From the NCBI GenBank assembly GCA_964481195.1, contig CAYZTB010000011.1, positions 15,911 through 79,910 on the forward strand: DNA of 64,000 nt. The letters are read 5' to 3'. Within the stretch, counting starts at the first letter, position 1. Each line of letters starts with the position of its first letter. Positions 6,868 to 15,919 of the stretch are shown piece by piece. The DNA comes from Palsa-948 sp964481195. GTDB taxonomy: Bacteria; Bacteroidota; Bacteroidia; Palsa-948. Both the position numbers and the translations under genes were made by a program. Below the pieces are notes generated by a model. That model saw nothing but the letters and a program-made list of their open reading frames with translations, did no database searches and was not told where the DNA came from.

Positions 6868-8598
6868 TTATTTTTGGTTTGTGCCAAATTCTTTTACAAG
6901 GCGTTTATTCTCTTTTGTTCCAAAAAGTTGCGTATAGTTATTGAATGCAATTTCACTATAGGTTTTATTTGAAACAGATAACTTTTGAACGTTTGCAGTT
7001 GGTTTTAATAGGATTCTTACTAAGCCATCAAGTATTATTTCTGATTGCATAATGAAAGTAGAATCTACCTGTTTCCATTTGTAGTAAAAGTCAGTTCCAT
7101 CCCAATAGAATTCAAGAAAAGGAACTTCTCGTTTATTCAAATATTGGCTGAAAAACCAATTCAAATTCCTGCCTGATTTTTCATTTACCATTTTTATAAA
7201 ATCTAGCGAGCTTACTGTTTTGCCGTTATTTTCTACCCGAAACGATTTGAGGATATCAAAAAATATTTTGTCATCAGCAATAACAGTTCGTAGGGTGTGA
7301 AGTATCCAAGCGCCTTTCATGTATACATCGCTATCCTTGTAGTCAAAAAATCTTGCTCCAACAGGGCCAACTACTGGGCGTTTGTTTTTGATGAACATGC
7401 GGTACATAAGTAAGTAGCGCAAGTAAGCGTTTTCGCCCTGTGTTTTTTCTACAAACAAGGCCTCAGCATAAGTAGCAAACCCTTCGTGCAGCCAAACATC
7501 TGATAAGTCAGATGCAGAAATGCTGTTGCCCCACCATTCGTGAGCGCTTTCGTGCAGTATGATGTAATCAAAGCCGTTGTAACTGTTCTTGTATCCATTC
7601 CCATACGCAATGGCACTTTGATGCTCCATGCCTTCGTATGGAGATTCTACGAGCTTGTAGCCATCGCTATACCAAGGGTATTCACCAAAAATTTTTTCAT
7701 AAAAGGCGATTTGTTCTTTTGCTTGCGCTAAATGTTTTTTTGCTTTTTCCAAATTTGCCGGCAGCACATAATGATTTATAGAAAGTACTTTACCCGATTC
7801 AGCGCTTTTAAGAGAATCTTCAATAAGCGCAAATTTTCCAACGTATATGGTAACATTGTAAAGGTTGATTGGGTTTGAAACATACCATTTGAAAGTGGTT
7901 TTATCGCCATTAGTTTCTTTACCTAAAAATTTACCGTTACTTACAGCTGTTAGATCGCCTGATACTGTAATGTTAATGGCAGCGCTATCGGGTTCGTCAT
8001 TGGTAACATCTTTACAAGGCCACCAAAGACTTGCACCTTCTGTTTCGCAGGTTACACCTATCCAGGGGTTTCCTTCTTTATCTTTTTTCCATACAAATCC
8101 TCCTTTCCAAGGCGGTTTTGGTGCTATCACGGGCTTTCCTTCGTATTCAATTCTGATTTTAAAAATTTCATTTTCTTTTTGCTTTATAGGTATAAATATT
8201 GCCCCGTGGTTTCTGGTGAAGTTTGCTGTAATTAATCCCGTGCCTGTTTCGGTGTGCGACATAAGCGTAGCGTAGCTTATAGATTTCACTATCATGTTTT
8301 CGAACAAATCAATTTGGATAGTATCTAGGTTTGTAAGTGCTATGGCTCTCATTTCAACTACTCCTTTCAAGTATTTATTCTTCTGGTCAACCGTGATGTT
8401 TAAATTATAAAAAGTAACATCGTAACTGTTTCTGTATTTTGTATTTTGATCGCCTAGTAACTTGATTGTTTTAGAAAAATGTGGATAGCTGCCAGGATGT
8501 TTTGGATTTTTTACCTGAAGGTGAATGCCAACTAGGGAGCAAGAGGAGAATGTAAAAAGCAGAATGTATGCGAATAGGAGTCGAATGGAATGCCTCAT
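6868..8598 (-). CDS. M1-family zinc aminopeptidase lipoprotein
   Basis: A 576-residue metallopeptidase of family M1. The signal peptide ends in FTFSSC, so it is a predicted lipoprotein. An N-terminal beta-sandwich domain (about 50-255) is followed by the catalytic domain: YEGMEHQ, the GxMEN-like substrate-binding motif, near 313, HESAH at 349-353 and a third zinc-ligand Glu at 372 (WLHEGFATYAEA), which gives the HEXXH-X18-E arrangement exactly. A Tyr near YMKGAW probably stabilises the transition state. The enzyme would trim N-terminal residues of peptides at the envelope. It lacks the long C-terminal helical domain of PepN and ends soon after the thermolysin-like domain. It ends 23 bases from the convergent YdcF-like gene and follows valS by 5 bases. 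Confidence 0.93.
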   Translation of the reverse strand: MRHSIRLLFAYILLFTFSSCSLVGIHLQVKNPKHPGSYPHFSKTIKLLGDQNTKYRNSYDVTFYNLNITVDQKNKYLKGVVEMRAIALTNLDTIQIDLFENMIVKSISYATLMSHTETGTGLITANFTRNHGAIFIPIKQKENEIFKIRIEYEGKPVIAPKPPWKGGFVWKKDKEGNPWIGVTCETEGASLWWPCKDVTNDEPDSAAINITVSGDLTAVSNGKFLGKETNGDKTTFKWYVSNPINLYNVTIYVGKFALIEDSLKSAESGKVLSINHYVLPANLEKAKKHLAQAKEQIAFYEKIFGEYPWYSDGYKLVESPYEGMEHQSAIAYGNGYKNSYNGFDYIILHESAHEWWGNSISASDLSDVWLHEGFATYAEALFVEKTQGENAYLRYLLMYRMFIKNKRPVVGPVGARFFDYKDSDVYMKGAWILHTLRTVIADDKIFFDILKSFRVENNGKTVSSLDFIKMVNEKSGRNLNWFFSQYLNKREVPFLEFYWDGTDFYYKWKQVDSTFIMQSEIILDGLVRILLKPTANVQKLSVSNKTYSEIAFNNYTQLFGTKENKRLVKEFGTNQK

Positions 8599-8603
8599 TA
8601 AAT

Positions 8604-11241
8604 TTATTTTATAGAAGCTAGCTGCTCCTCAATAGCTTTAATTTTTGCTTCCGCATCGGCTTGTTTTTTCTTTTCCATATCAATTACTTCTGCTTTAGCA
8701 TTCTGAACAAAACGCTCGTTAGCTAATTTTTTTTGTACGGATAGCAAGAAGCCTTTATTGTATTCTAATTCTTTTGACAATCGTTCTACTTCTTCTGCTA
8801 CATTAATGGCGATGCCCATCGGAATAAAAAATTCTAAATCCTTAATTAAAAAAGAAAATGCATTATCTGTCTTACTGGCAGTAGGTTCAAAACTAGATAA
8901 GTTTGCAAGTTTGCCGATAATAGTTGGAAATAGAGTATCTAAATTTCCTTTGATAAATAGTTGTTGTTTTTCTTTTGGAGAAATGTTTTTTGAGTTTCTG
9001 AAATTTCGTATTTGAGAAATGGCTTCAATGGATATTTCCATTTTAGAAAGCACATGCTGGTTGATATTAGATTCTGAAGCAGGCCATTTCGAAATCATAA
9101 TACTTTCATTTTTATTTCTTTCTTTGGTAAGGTGCCAAAGTTCTTCAGTTAGAAAGGGTATGAAAGGGTGGAGGAGCTGCAATATTTTTTCAAAAAAGTT
9201 GATGGTGGAATCGTAAGTTTTTTTGTCAATGGGGTTAGATTTTCCATCTACATATTCTGGCTTTATCATTTCTAAGTACCAGGCACAAAAATCATCCCAT
9301 ACTAATTTGTAAGAGGTCATTAATGCTTCAGACATCCTATATTTTAGATACTGCTCGTTGATTGCTTCTAGCTGCTCACTAAACTTTGCACTAAACCAAT
9401 CAATGGCAATTTTGTTTCCTTCAGACTGTTGTAGCTTTTCATCTACCTCCCACATTTTTACAAGTCGGAACGCATTCCAAATTTTATTTGAAAAGTTTCT
9501 TCCTTGTTCGCAATAGCTTTCATCAAAAGGCAGATCGTTTCCGGCAGGAGAGCAAAGCAGCATTCCTACGCGCACGCCATCTGCTCCGTATTTATCAATA
9601 AGTTCAATAGGATCGGGAGAATTGCCCAATGATTTAGACATCTTTCTTCCTTGTTTATCGCGCACAATGCCGGTTAGGTAAACATTGCTGAATGGTTTTT
9701 CGCCTCGGTATTCATATCCTGCAATTAGCATGCGGGCAACCCAAAAGAAAAGTATTTCTGGAGCTGTAACTAAATCGTTGGTTGGGTAATAATATTTTAT
9801 ATCTGCGTTATTGGGATATTTAAATCCATCAAAAATTGAAATGGGCCATAGCCAAGAAGAGAACCAGGTGTCTAGTACATCTTCATCTTGCTTGATAGTT
9901 CCTGGTTCTTGATTCTTATTCTGAATTTTAAATAGTGCTAATGCCTCATTTTCTGTTTTTGCAACTACGCAATTTCCTTTTTCATTGTACCAAGCGGGTA
10001 TGCGCTGCCCCCACCAAAGCNNNNNNNNNNCGGGAAATACACCAATCGTGTACATTCTCCATCCAGTGTTTGTACGTGTTTAAGAATTTATCAGGAATTA
10101 GTTTTACATCCCCATTAACCACAGCATCCAATGCAGGCTTGGATATTTCTTTCATGTTCACGAACCATTGTCTGGAAAGTCGTGGTTCAATTACGGCATC
10201 TGTACGTTCAGAGTATCCTACTTTGTTTTTTATGTCTTCAACTTTAACTAAATTTCCTCTTGCTTCCAGCTCTTTAACAATTTTTTTTCTGGCAACAAAG
10301 CGATCCTCACCAACATAAAACTTGCCAGCTTCGCTCATGGTGCCGTTGGCGTTTATCACATCGATGGTTTCAAGTTTATGTTTGTTTCCAAGAATGTAAT
10401 CGTTCGCATCGTGAGCAGGAGTAATTTTTAATGCGCCTGTTCCGAATTCTCTATCCACATATTCGTCAAAAATTATTGGTACAGAGCGCTCCACTAATGG
10501 AACGATGGCGCGCTTGTCTTTTAATTTTGTAAATCGCTCGTCTTCAGGGTGCACACAAATAGCGGTATCGCCAAGGATTGTTTCAGGACGAGTAGTGGCA
10601 ATCGTAATAAATTCCGAAGAGTTTTCGATTTTATATTTTACATAAAATAACCTAGAGTTCACCTCTTTGTGATTTACTTCTTCGTCAGATACAGCAGTTA
10701 ATCCAACAGGATCCCAATTTACCATTCTATGTCCACGGTAAATATGTCCTTTTTTATGTAGGTCAATGAATACATCAATTACTGCTTCGCTTAAAGATTC
10801 CTCCATGGTGAATCGGGTTCGATCCCAATCGCAGGAGCATCCAAGTTTTTTTAGTTGCTCAAGAATGATTCCTCCGTATTTTTCTTTCCAAGTCCAAGCG
10901 TGCTTCAGAAATTCTTCACGAGTAAGGTCTGATTTTTTAATTCCTTGTTCTTTTAAAAGAGCAACCACCCTTGCTTCGGTAGCTATGGAAGCGTGGTCGG
11001 TTCCAGGAACCCAACAAGCATTTTTTCCAAGCATTCTTGCTCTGCGTATCAACACATCTTGAATGGTGTTATTGAGCATATGCCCCATGTGCAGTACTCC
11101 AGTTACGTTTGGAGGAGGAATTGCTATGGTATAGGGCTCGCGTTCATCGGGAGTAGATCGAAAAAGTTTCTTCTCCATCCAATAGGCATACCACTTGGAT
11201 TCTACTTCTATTGAGCTATATGTTTTTGGAATTTCAGACAC
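8604..11241 (-). CDS. valS: Valyl-tRNA synthetase, interrupted by a short assembly gap
   Basis: Class Ia aminoacyl-tRNA synthetase charging tRNA-Val. Before the gap: GTG start at 11241, PPPNVTGVLHMGHMLN with the HIGH motif (HMGH, 51-54), the editing domain including TTRPETILGDTAI and the GTDHASIATEARV segment. After the gap: LWWGQRIPAWY, the KMSKS loop (KQGRKMSKSLGNSPDP), the anticodon-binding domain and a C-terminal coiled coil (VAEEVERLSKELEY onward). The two parts are in different frames as written because 10 N stand for what should be 3 bases: DWCIS-(RQ)-LWWG is invariant in the family. With 3 bases the gene is a single frame of 876 codons, the normal length. It is 5 bases upstream of the M1 peptidase gene. 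Confidence 0.95.
10021..10030. other. Assembly gap of 10 N inside valS
   Basis: Ten N. On the coding strand the sequence before is TTTCCCG and after is GCTTTGG. Ser-Arg-Gln-Leu needs only three bases between CG and G, so the gap is a placeholder longer than the missing DNA. Confidence 0.95.
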
Positions 11242-11542
11242 AAAAATTATTATGGTATAAAAATACTATTTGTTTGGATGTGTAGGTAAAAAAGAAATTT
11301 CAGGATGTGCAATAAATAAATATGCTTCTAAATCTAGCTATTCACGAAGGGATAGAAACTAATAGTTATGCCGATGCGACATATTCTTACCAATTGTTTC
11401 GTGTTAATTAGTGAAATTAGTGGCTGATAAAACAAATTCATTATAATAGACTACTCCACGAATTACACGAATTTTCACTAATTATTTCCTGCCGATTTGT
11501 GGTGTGTATAATATATTAACACACAACCAATATTGGAAAAAA
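11242..11542. repeat. Intergenic region with an imperfect inverted repeat
   Basis: About 300 bases between valS and nadC without a plausible gene. It contains a perfect 12-base inverted repeat, TAATTAGTGAAA at 11405-11416 and TTTCACTAATTA at 11473-11484. The right arm is preceded by CCACGAATTACACGAATT, a word-like, self-similar stretch of a kind often dispersed between Bacteroidota genes. The valS promoter must also lie here. Confidence 0.55.
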
Positions 11543-12406
11543 TCAGCTTGCTGTTAGGGACATGTCTAGGCTCTTTACGCTATGAGTAAGCGCTCCAATA
11601 GAAATATAATCTGCACCACAGGAGGCATATGATTTGATGTTCTTTTTATTTATTCCACCTGATATTTCTGTTTCGTATTTATGGTCAATAAGTTTAACAG
11701 CTTTTCTGATGTTTGAAGGGGAGAAGTTATCAAGTAATATTCGGTTTACGTTTCCTGTTTTTAGAATTTCCGTTACTTCTTTTAAGTTTCTGGCTTCAAT
11801 CTCTATTTTCAATTTCAGCTTTTTCTTTCTTAAATATTTGTTAGCAGATAGGATAGCATTTTGGATTCCGCCAGCAAAATCAATATGATTATTTTTTATG
11901 AGAATCATGTCGTAAAGCCCAAAACGATGGTTGTGTCCACCGCCAATTAGCACTGCCCATTTTTCAATAGCTCGTAGTCCCGGACTGGTTTTGCGGGTGT
12001 CTAGAATTTTAACTTTATAGGGTTTTACTTCATTTACAAATTCACTTGTTTGAGTAGCTATTCCGCTCATGCGCTGCATGCAATTTAGCGCCAGCCTTTC
12101 AGTAGTTAAGATGGAACGAGCATTGCCGCTTACTATAAAAGCAACATCGCCTTTTTTTACTTTGGCTCCGTCTTTAAAAAAGGATTTAACTTTTAATTTA
12201 TTGTCGACTAAAAAGAATATTCTTTTTGCTAAATCAACTCCTGCAAGAATGCCAGTATCTTTTATGATAAGTGAAGCTGAATTTGTGGCTTTGGGTGGAA
12301 TGGTAGAAGAAGAGGTACGATCGCCAGAGCCTACATCTTCTTTGAGTGAATTGAGAATAAACCTGTCTAGGTTAAAGTTTTTATAAAGGAATCTTTGGGA
12401 GCTCAT
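11543..12406 (-). CDS. nadC: Nicotinate-nucleotide pyrophosphorylase (quinolinate phosphoribosyltransferase)
   Basis: About 287 residues. The enzyme converts quinolinate and PRPP to nicotinate mononucleotide, CO2 and pyrophosphate in de novo NAD synthesis. Family features are all present: EDVGSGDRTS at the N-terminus, TERLALNCMQRMSGIAT, ILDTRKTSPGLRAIEKWAV, GGGHNHRFGLYDMILIKNNH with the active-site HNHR and lysine, IEIEARN, and LLDNFSP and EISGGI, which bind phosphate. ATG at 12406 is preferred to the TTG two codons earlier. The DUF4783 gene lies 22 bases upstream on the same strand. Confidence 0.96.
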   Translation of the reverse strand: MSSQRFLYKNFNLDRFILNSLKEDVGSGDRTSSSTIPPKATNSASLIIKDTGILAGVDLAKRIFFLVDNKLKVKSFFKDGAKVKKGDVAFIVSGNARSILTTERLALNCMQRMSGIATQTSEFVNEVKPYKVKILDTRKTSPGLRAIEKWAVLIGGGHNHRFGLYDMILIKNNHIDFAGGIQNAILSANKYLRKKKLKLKIEIEARNLKEVTEILKTGNVNRILLDNFSPSNIRKAVKLIDHKYETEISGGINKKNIKSYASCGADYISIGALTHSVKSLDMSLTAS

Positions 12407-12428
12407 CAGCAATTACAAAACTATAAGC

Positions 12429-12818
12429 TTATTCATCTTGAGCTTCAAATCGAAGTTGTTGAATGGTAAGAGCTGCACCTTCTTTTTTGAAAAGGAAATA
12501 GGTTCTAAATTTTTTTCCTGCACTCGATTCGTAGGTTCCAATAGCAAACTGATCTCCATTTTTTGAAGTACCCTTGTGCATGATAGCAAATGATTTAACA
12601 GGATTTTTTGTGAAGAATTCTTTTAATATTAATTCTGCTTGAGCTTTGCTATAAACATCTTCTTTGGTAAGAATTTTTAAATCTACGTTAGCCGAAAAAT
12701 ACTTGGCCACATTAGCAGCATTACCTGTTTTTACTGCAGCCGAAGCATCGTCAGAAATGTCCATCAACGGTTCTGTAGGTAAGAAAAAAAACAGTAGGGT
12801 TGTGATAAATAGGTTCAT
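12429..12818 (-). CDS. DUF4783 family exported protein
   Basis: About 129 residues. Start at ATG 12818 (MNLFITTLLFFFLP) gives a clean signal peptide; an in-frame start at 12845 would add nine residues before it. The mature part reads like a small NTF2-like/DUF4783 domain: DISDDASAAVKTGNAANVAK, FSANVDLKI, KAQAELILKEFFTKNPVK, IGTYES and a final LRFEAQD strand. The family is typical of Bacteroidota and its function is unknown. It precedes nadC by 22 bases and is divergent from rlmH, with about 100 bases between them. Confidence 0.8.
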   Translation of the reverse strand: MNLFITTLLFFFLPTEPLMDISDDASAAVKTGNAANVAKYFSANVDLKILTKEDVYSKAQAELILKEFFTKNPVKSFAIMHKGTSKNGDQFAIGTYESSAGKKFRTYFLFKKEGAALTIQQLRFEAQDE

Positions 12819-12922
12819 AATGTTTGTTTTTCTATAAAGGTGCAAATATCAAGCCAATACAAAAATATTAGGCTATGTAGCGAAATTATACTTTTTTTGC
12901 TCCTTATTGTTGATTTTTACCA

Positions 12923-13381
12923 ATGAATATAACACTCATCTGTACCGGAAAGACTACTGAAAGCTATGTAGCAGATGGAATCTCAATCTATCTTGAAAGG
13001 ATTAAACATTATTCTAAATTTGAAATTATTGATGTTCAGCCTGGAAAGGGGGATCCAGACAAGATAAAAAAACTAGAAACAGATAGCATTTTAAAAAGGG
13101 TTGGGGAAAAAGATTTTTTAATTCTTTTAGACGAAAAAGGGAAAGAGCTAACGTCCATTGATTTTTCAAAACTACTTGGCCATCATCAAAATATTGCAAC
13201 CAAGAACTTGGTTTTTGTTATTGGAGGTGCTTATGGTTTTTCGAAGGGGGTGTATGATAGGTCTAACATGAAAATTGCACTTTCTAAAATGACATTCCCT
13301 CACCAATTGGTGCGCGTCTTGTTTTTAGAGCAACTATACAGAGGATTTACAATTTTGAGAGGGGAGAAGTACCACCACTAG
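12923..13381 (+). CDS. rlmH: 23S rRNA (pseudouridine1915-N3)-methyltransferase RlmH
   Basis: A 152-residue SPOUT-class methyltransferase that methylates pseudouridine 1915 of 23S rRNA on the assembled ribosome. It starts MNITLICTGKT. The SAM-binding trefoil-knot elements are LILLDEKGKELTS, VFVIGGAYGFSKGVYDRSN and LSKMTFPHQLVRVLFLEQLY, and it ends with the family-typical RGFTILRGEKYHH. The N-terminal lysine pair usually seen (KxxKE) is shortened to GKTTE. Length is normal (about 155). It faces the galE gene convergently across a repeat-filled gap. Confidence 0.97.
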   Translation: MNITLICTGKTTESYVADGISIYLERIKHYSKFEIIDVQPGKGDPDKIKKLETDSILKRVGEKDFLILLDEKGKELTSIDFSKLLGHHQNIATKNLVFVIGGAYGFSKGVYDRSNMKIALSKMTFPHQLVRVLFLEQLYRGFTILRGEKYHH

Positions 13382-13603
13382 TCTTGAGTCGTTAGTTCCT
13401 AGTCGTTAGTCTGTAGTCGTTAGTTCCTAGTCGTTAGTCTGTAGTCGTTAGTTTTTAGCTCCTAGTTCCAAATAGAGAATTCTTAGTTTCTAGCTCCTCT
13501 TGGCTGCTTTAATTCCTAATTCCTAATTCCTAATTTTTAATTCTTAACTCTTTATGCCATTCTCCCTCTGCCATATTCCATTTTCCTTCTTCCCTTTGCC
13601 TTC
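13382..13603. repeat. Low-complexity word-repeat region (TAGTCGTTAGT / CCTAATT / pyrimidine words)
   Basis: The convergent gap between rlmH and galE is built from short recurring words. First a TAGTCGTTAGT-type repeat (13387-13450) with period about 27: GTCGTTAGTTCCTAGTCGTT then AGTCTGTA. Then AATTCCTAATTCCTAATT words, then a pyrimidine-rich tract with TGCCAT, CTTCTTCCCTTTGCC words up to 13603. No protein is encoded. Similar words on the opposite strand fill 36984-37100. Confidence 0.8.
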
Positions 13604-14620
13604 TTACTTGACCTTCCCTTGCCATTTCCAAGCGGTGTCCATCATTTGTTCGATGTTGTATTTAGCACTCCAATTCAAAAGCTGTTTTGCTTTGCTCGAA
13701 TCTGAATAAATTGCTTCTACATCTCCTTCCCTGCGAGGCGCTATTTTATAGTTTAGTTTTTTGCCGCTAACTTTTTCAAAAGCTTTTATTGCTTCAAGTA
13801 CTGTAACGCCATTTCCACTGCCTAGGTTTATGATGTCGAAATTTAAAGCGTTGCCGGAGTTTATCAAGTATTGAAGGGCCAATACATGAGCGCTGGCAAT
13901 ATCTGTTACGTGAATGTAGTCGCGTATACAGCTACCATCTCGGGTGTTATAATCATTGCCAAATACATTAAATTGCTCCAGCTTGCCTATTGCAGTTTGT
14001 GTTATGGCCGGAACAATATTGTCTGGTTTGCCAAGAGGAACCTCTCCCGTTAAGCCGCTGATATGTGCGCCAACCGGATTGAAGTATCGAAGTGCAATTG
14101 ATTTTATAGTAGGATTGCTTTTTGAAAAATCTAAAAGTATTTTTTCTCCCTGAACTTTGGTTTCTGCGTATGGAGACTGTGTTTTTTCGAGTGGAGTATT
14201 TTCGTTTACGGGAAGAGATTTAATATTCCCATAAACAGAGCAGGAAGAAGAGAATATAAAATTCTTTATTCCGAATTCTTTGACACAGGCTAAAATGTTT
14301 TTAAGAGAGTCGTTGTTGTTGCTGTAATACAGCTCGGGATTAGCTACCGACTCAGGAACTGATTTTAAAGCAGCAAAATGAATCACCCCTTGAATGTCTT
14401 TATTCTCAATAAACAGACTTCTGATTTTTTCTAGGTCGCAAAGATCAATGTTGTAGTTTTTAATTTCTTTTCCGGATATTTTTTTTATTCTTTCAAACGT
14501 GTTGGGCGTTGAGCGCAAGAAATTATCTGCAGATATAACATCCCAGGTAGTTTGCTCGAGTATTTCAAGTATTGTATGTGAGCCAATATAACCAGCGCCT
14601 CCTGTGACTAAAATTTTCAT
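13604..14620 (-). CDS. galE: UDP-glucose 4-epimerase
   Basis: A 338-residue extended SDR enzyme that interconverts UDP-glucose and UDP-galactose (possibly the N-acetyl forms) with bound NAD. MKILVTGGAGYIGSHT carries the GxxGxxG NAD site; VIHFAALKSVPESV and the SSSCSVYG strand follow; the catalytic YxxxK is YAETK (about 152-156). NPVGAHISGLTGEVPLGKPDN and RDGSCIRDYIHVTDIA are GalE-specific. Length is normal. It begins the surface-glycan locus, 60 bases downstream of a GT4 gene on the same strand, and would supply activated hexose to it. Confidence 0.95.
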   Translation of the reverse strand: MKILVTGGAGYIGSHTILEILEQTTWDVISADNFLRSTPNTFERIKKISGKEIKNYNIDLCDLEKIRSLFIENKDIQGVIHFAALKSVPESVANPELYYSNNNDSLKNILACVKEFGIKNFIFSSSCSVYGNIKSLPVNENTPLEKTQSPYAETKVQGEKILLDFSKSNPTIKSIALRYFNPVGAHISGLTGEVPLGKPDNIVPAITQTAIGKLEQFNVFGNDYNTRDGSCIRDYIHVTDIASAHVLALQYLINSGNALNFDIINLGSGNGVTVLEAIKAFEKVSGKKLNYKIAPRREGDVEAIYSDSSKAKQLLNWSAKYNIEQMMDTAWKWQGKVK

Positions 14621-14680
14621 ATGCTTTAAATTACAAATATTAGAGTGGTAAAATACATTTATTTTATTTCGAAATCATTC

Positions 14681-15823
14681 TTAATACTGGTTGTTATTTA
14701 AATCTAAAAGCTTTTTAAGGTATTTCTCTTTTTGTGATGCAACTGAGTATTTTTCTTCAACAGTTTTTCTTGCAGCAGCACCAATTTTTGTCCGTAGTTC
14801 AGAATCTCGAATGAGCATTGCTATTTTTGAAATCCATTCTTCCTCACTATTTGCTAAAAAGCCATTAACTCCGTCAGTTATTATTTCAGTATTAACTCCC
14901 ACTGGCGACATGATGCAAGGAATTTCCAGAGCCATGTACTGCAAGCCTTTTAACCCGCATTTCCCTTTAGCCCATTCATCGTTCGGTAATGGCATAATGC
15001 CAATGTCAATTTCTGATAGCTGTTCAATTTCATCGTCCAGTGTCCATTTTGTTCCTTGAATTCCAAGAGCTTCATTAGAATACTGTGGATCTCCAATTAC
15101 TTTAAAGTAAATAGAATCATTAAATGCTAATTTTAGTTTTTTTAGAAATGGTACTGCTTGTTCAAAATGCTGAATGGTTGTATGACTTCCAGTCCAGCCA
15201 ATGCATATTCTGCTATCTTTTTTTATTATTTTCTTTTTGTGATAATCCGTGTCGATAGTGGTAGGAATGGTTTGAACATTTTTATTGTATTGCAATGCAT
15301 AATCAGCGAGGAAGCTATTACCTGCAAATACCATATCTGAAATGGATATTAGCTCTGATGTTTTTGAAGAATTTTTTAGCCATTCATATTTTTTATTGTT
15401 GTCAGAAATGTTAGGTAGCCAGATAGCATCGTCAAAGTCAAATACAATCTTTATTTTTTTCTTTTGTAAGGCCCGCTCAAAAAAGGTAGAGCCTGTCATA
15501 AAGGCTTCCCGCTGAATAAAAACTAGGTCGAATTTCTCAGCTTCTACTAGGTCTTTCTTTCGTTTTCTAAAAGCACGAAATGCAGTAATAAGTTTTCCAA
15601 TAAAATTTCCTTTGCTGTAAAATATAGCATCTTCAGACTCGGAAAGGAGAGGGGAGAGCTTGCAAACTATCCCACTTTGTTCCAGATAGGGAATGTACTG
15701 CTCAAATCTAAACCGTTGGCTGGGCGATCGATTGAGACGGTGGGCTCCTATGAAAAGTATTTTTATGATGACAAATAGGATTTTAAAATAAGATGCATGA
15801 AGGTACAAATTTACAAAACACAA
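14681..15823 (-). CDS. GT4-like glycosyltransferase, start uncertain
   Basis: A GT-B-fold glycosyltransferase of about 360-380 residues. The N-terminal strand KILFIGAHRLNRSPSQRFR is a typical first Rossmann strand; a C-terminal nucleotide-sugar domain has IGWTGSHTT, IDIGIMPLPNDEWAKGKCG, LKGLQYMALEIP and VGVNTEIITDGVNGFLA. Sugar donor and acceptor are not predictable. The expected start just before KILFIG is an ATA codon at 15764-15766; no ATG, GTG or TTG lies there. The coordinates given use a TTG at 15823 that adds about 19 residues of doubtful coding value. It lies downstream of the CotH-like gene, separated from it by a hairpin. Confidence 0.85.
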   Translation of the reverse strand: MCFVNLYLHASYFKILFVIIKILFIGAHRLNRSPSQRFRFEQYIPYLEQSGIVCKLSPLLSESEDAIFYSKGNFIGKLITAFRAFRKRKKDLVEAEKFDLVFIQREAFMTGSTFFERALQKKKIKIVFDFDDAIWLPNISDNNKKYEWLKNSSKTSELISISDMVFAGNSFLADYALQYNKNVQTIPTTIDTDYHKKKIIKKDSRICIGWTGSHTTIQHFEQAVPFLKKLKLAFNDSIYFKVIGDPQYSNEALGIQGTKWTLDDEIEQLSEIDIGIMPLPNDEWAKGKCGLKGLQYMALEIPCIMSPVGVNTEIITDGVNGFLANSEEEWISKIAMLIRDSELRTKIGAAARKTVEEKYSVASQKEKYLKKLLDLNNNQY

Positions 15824-15866
15824 GGAGTTGCTTTCTGTCTGACGAATATTATTAGAGTTGCTATTA

Positions 15867-15888
15867 CGTCAGGTCGGAAGACCTGACG
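15867..15888. repeat. Perfect palindromic hairpin with GGAA loop
   Basis: Nine-base arms CGTCAGGTC (15867-15875) and GACCTGACG (15880-15888) around GGAA. There is no T-run on either side, so it is not a classical terminator. It stands in the gap between the CotH-like gene and the GT4 gene and is far richer in G+C than its surroundings, as a REP-like element would be. Confidence 0.8.
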
Positions 15889-15919
15889 ACACTACAACTT
15901 TAGAAACCCAGCTATCAAT

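Noticed and set aside
7865..8275. Plus-strand open frame of 136 codons inside the M1 peptidase gene
   Set aside because: Antisense shadow of a gene with a complete catalytic motif.
10800..10860. Possible T-box or leader control for valS
   Set aside because: The region lies inside the coding sequence; nothing resembling a T-box is seen upstream of 11241 and T-boxes are not expected in Bacteroidota.
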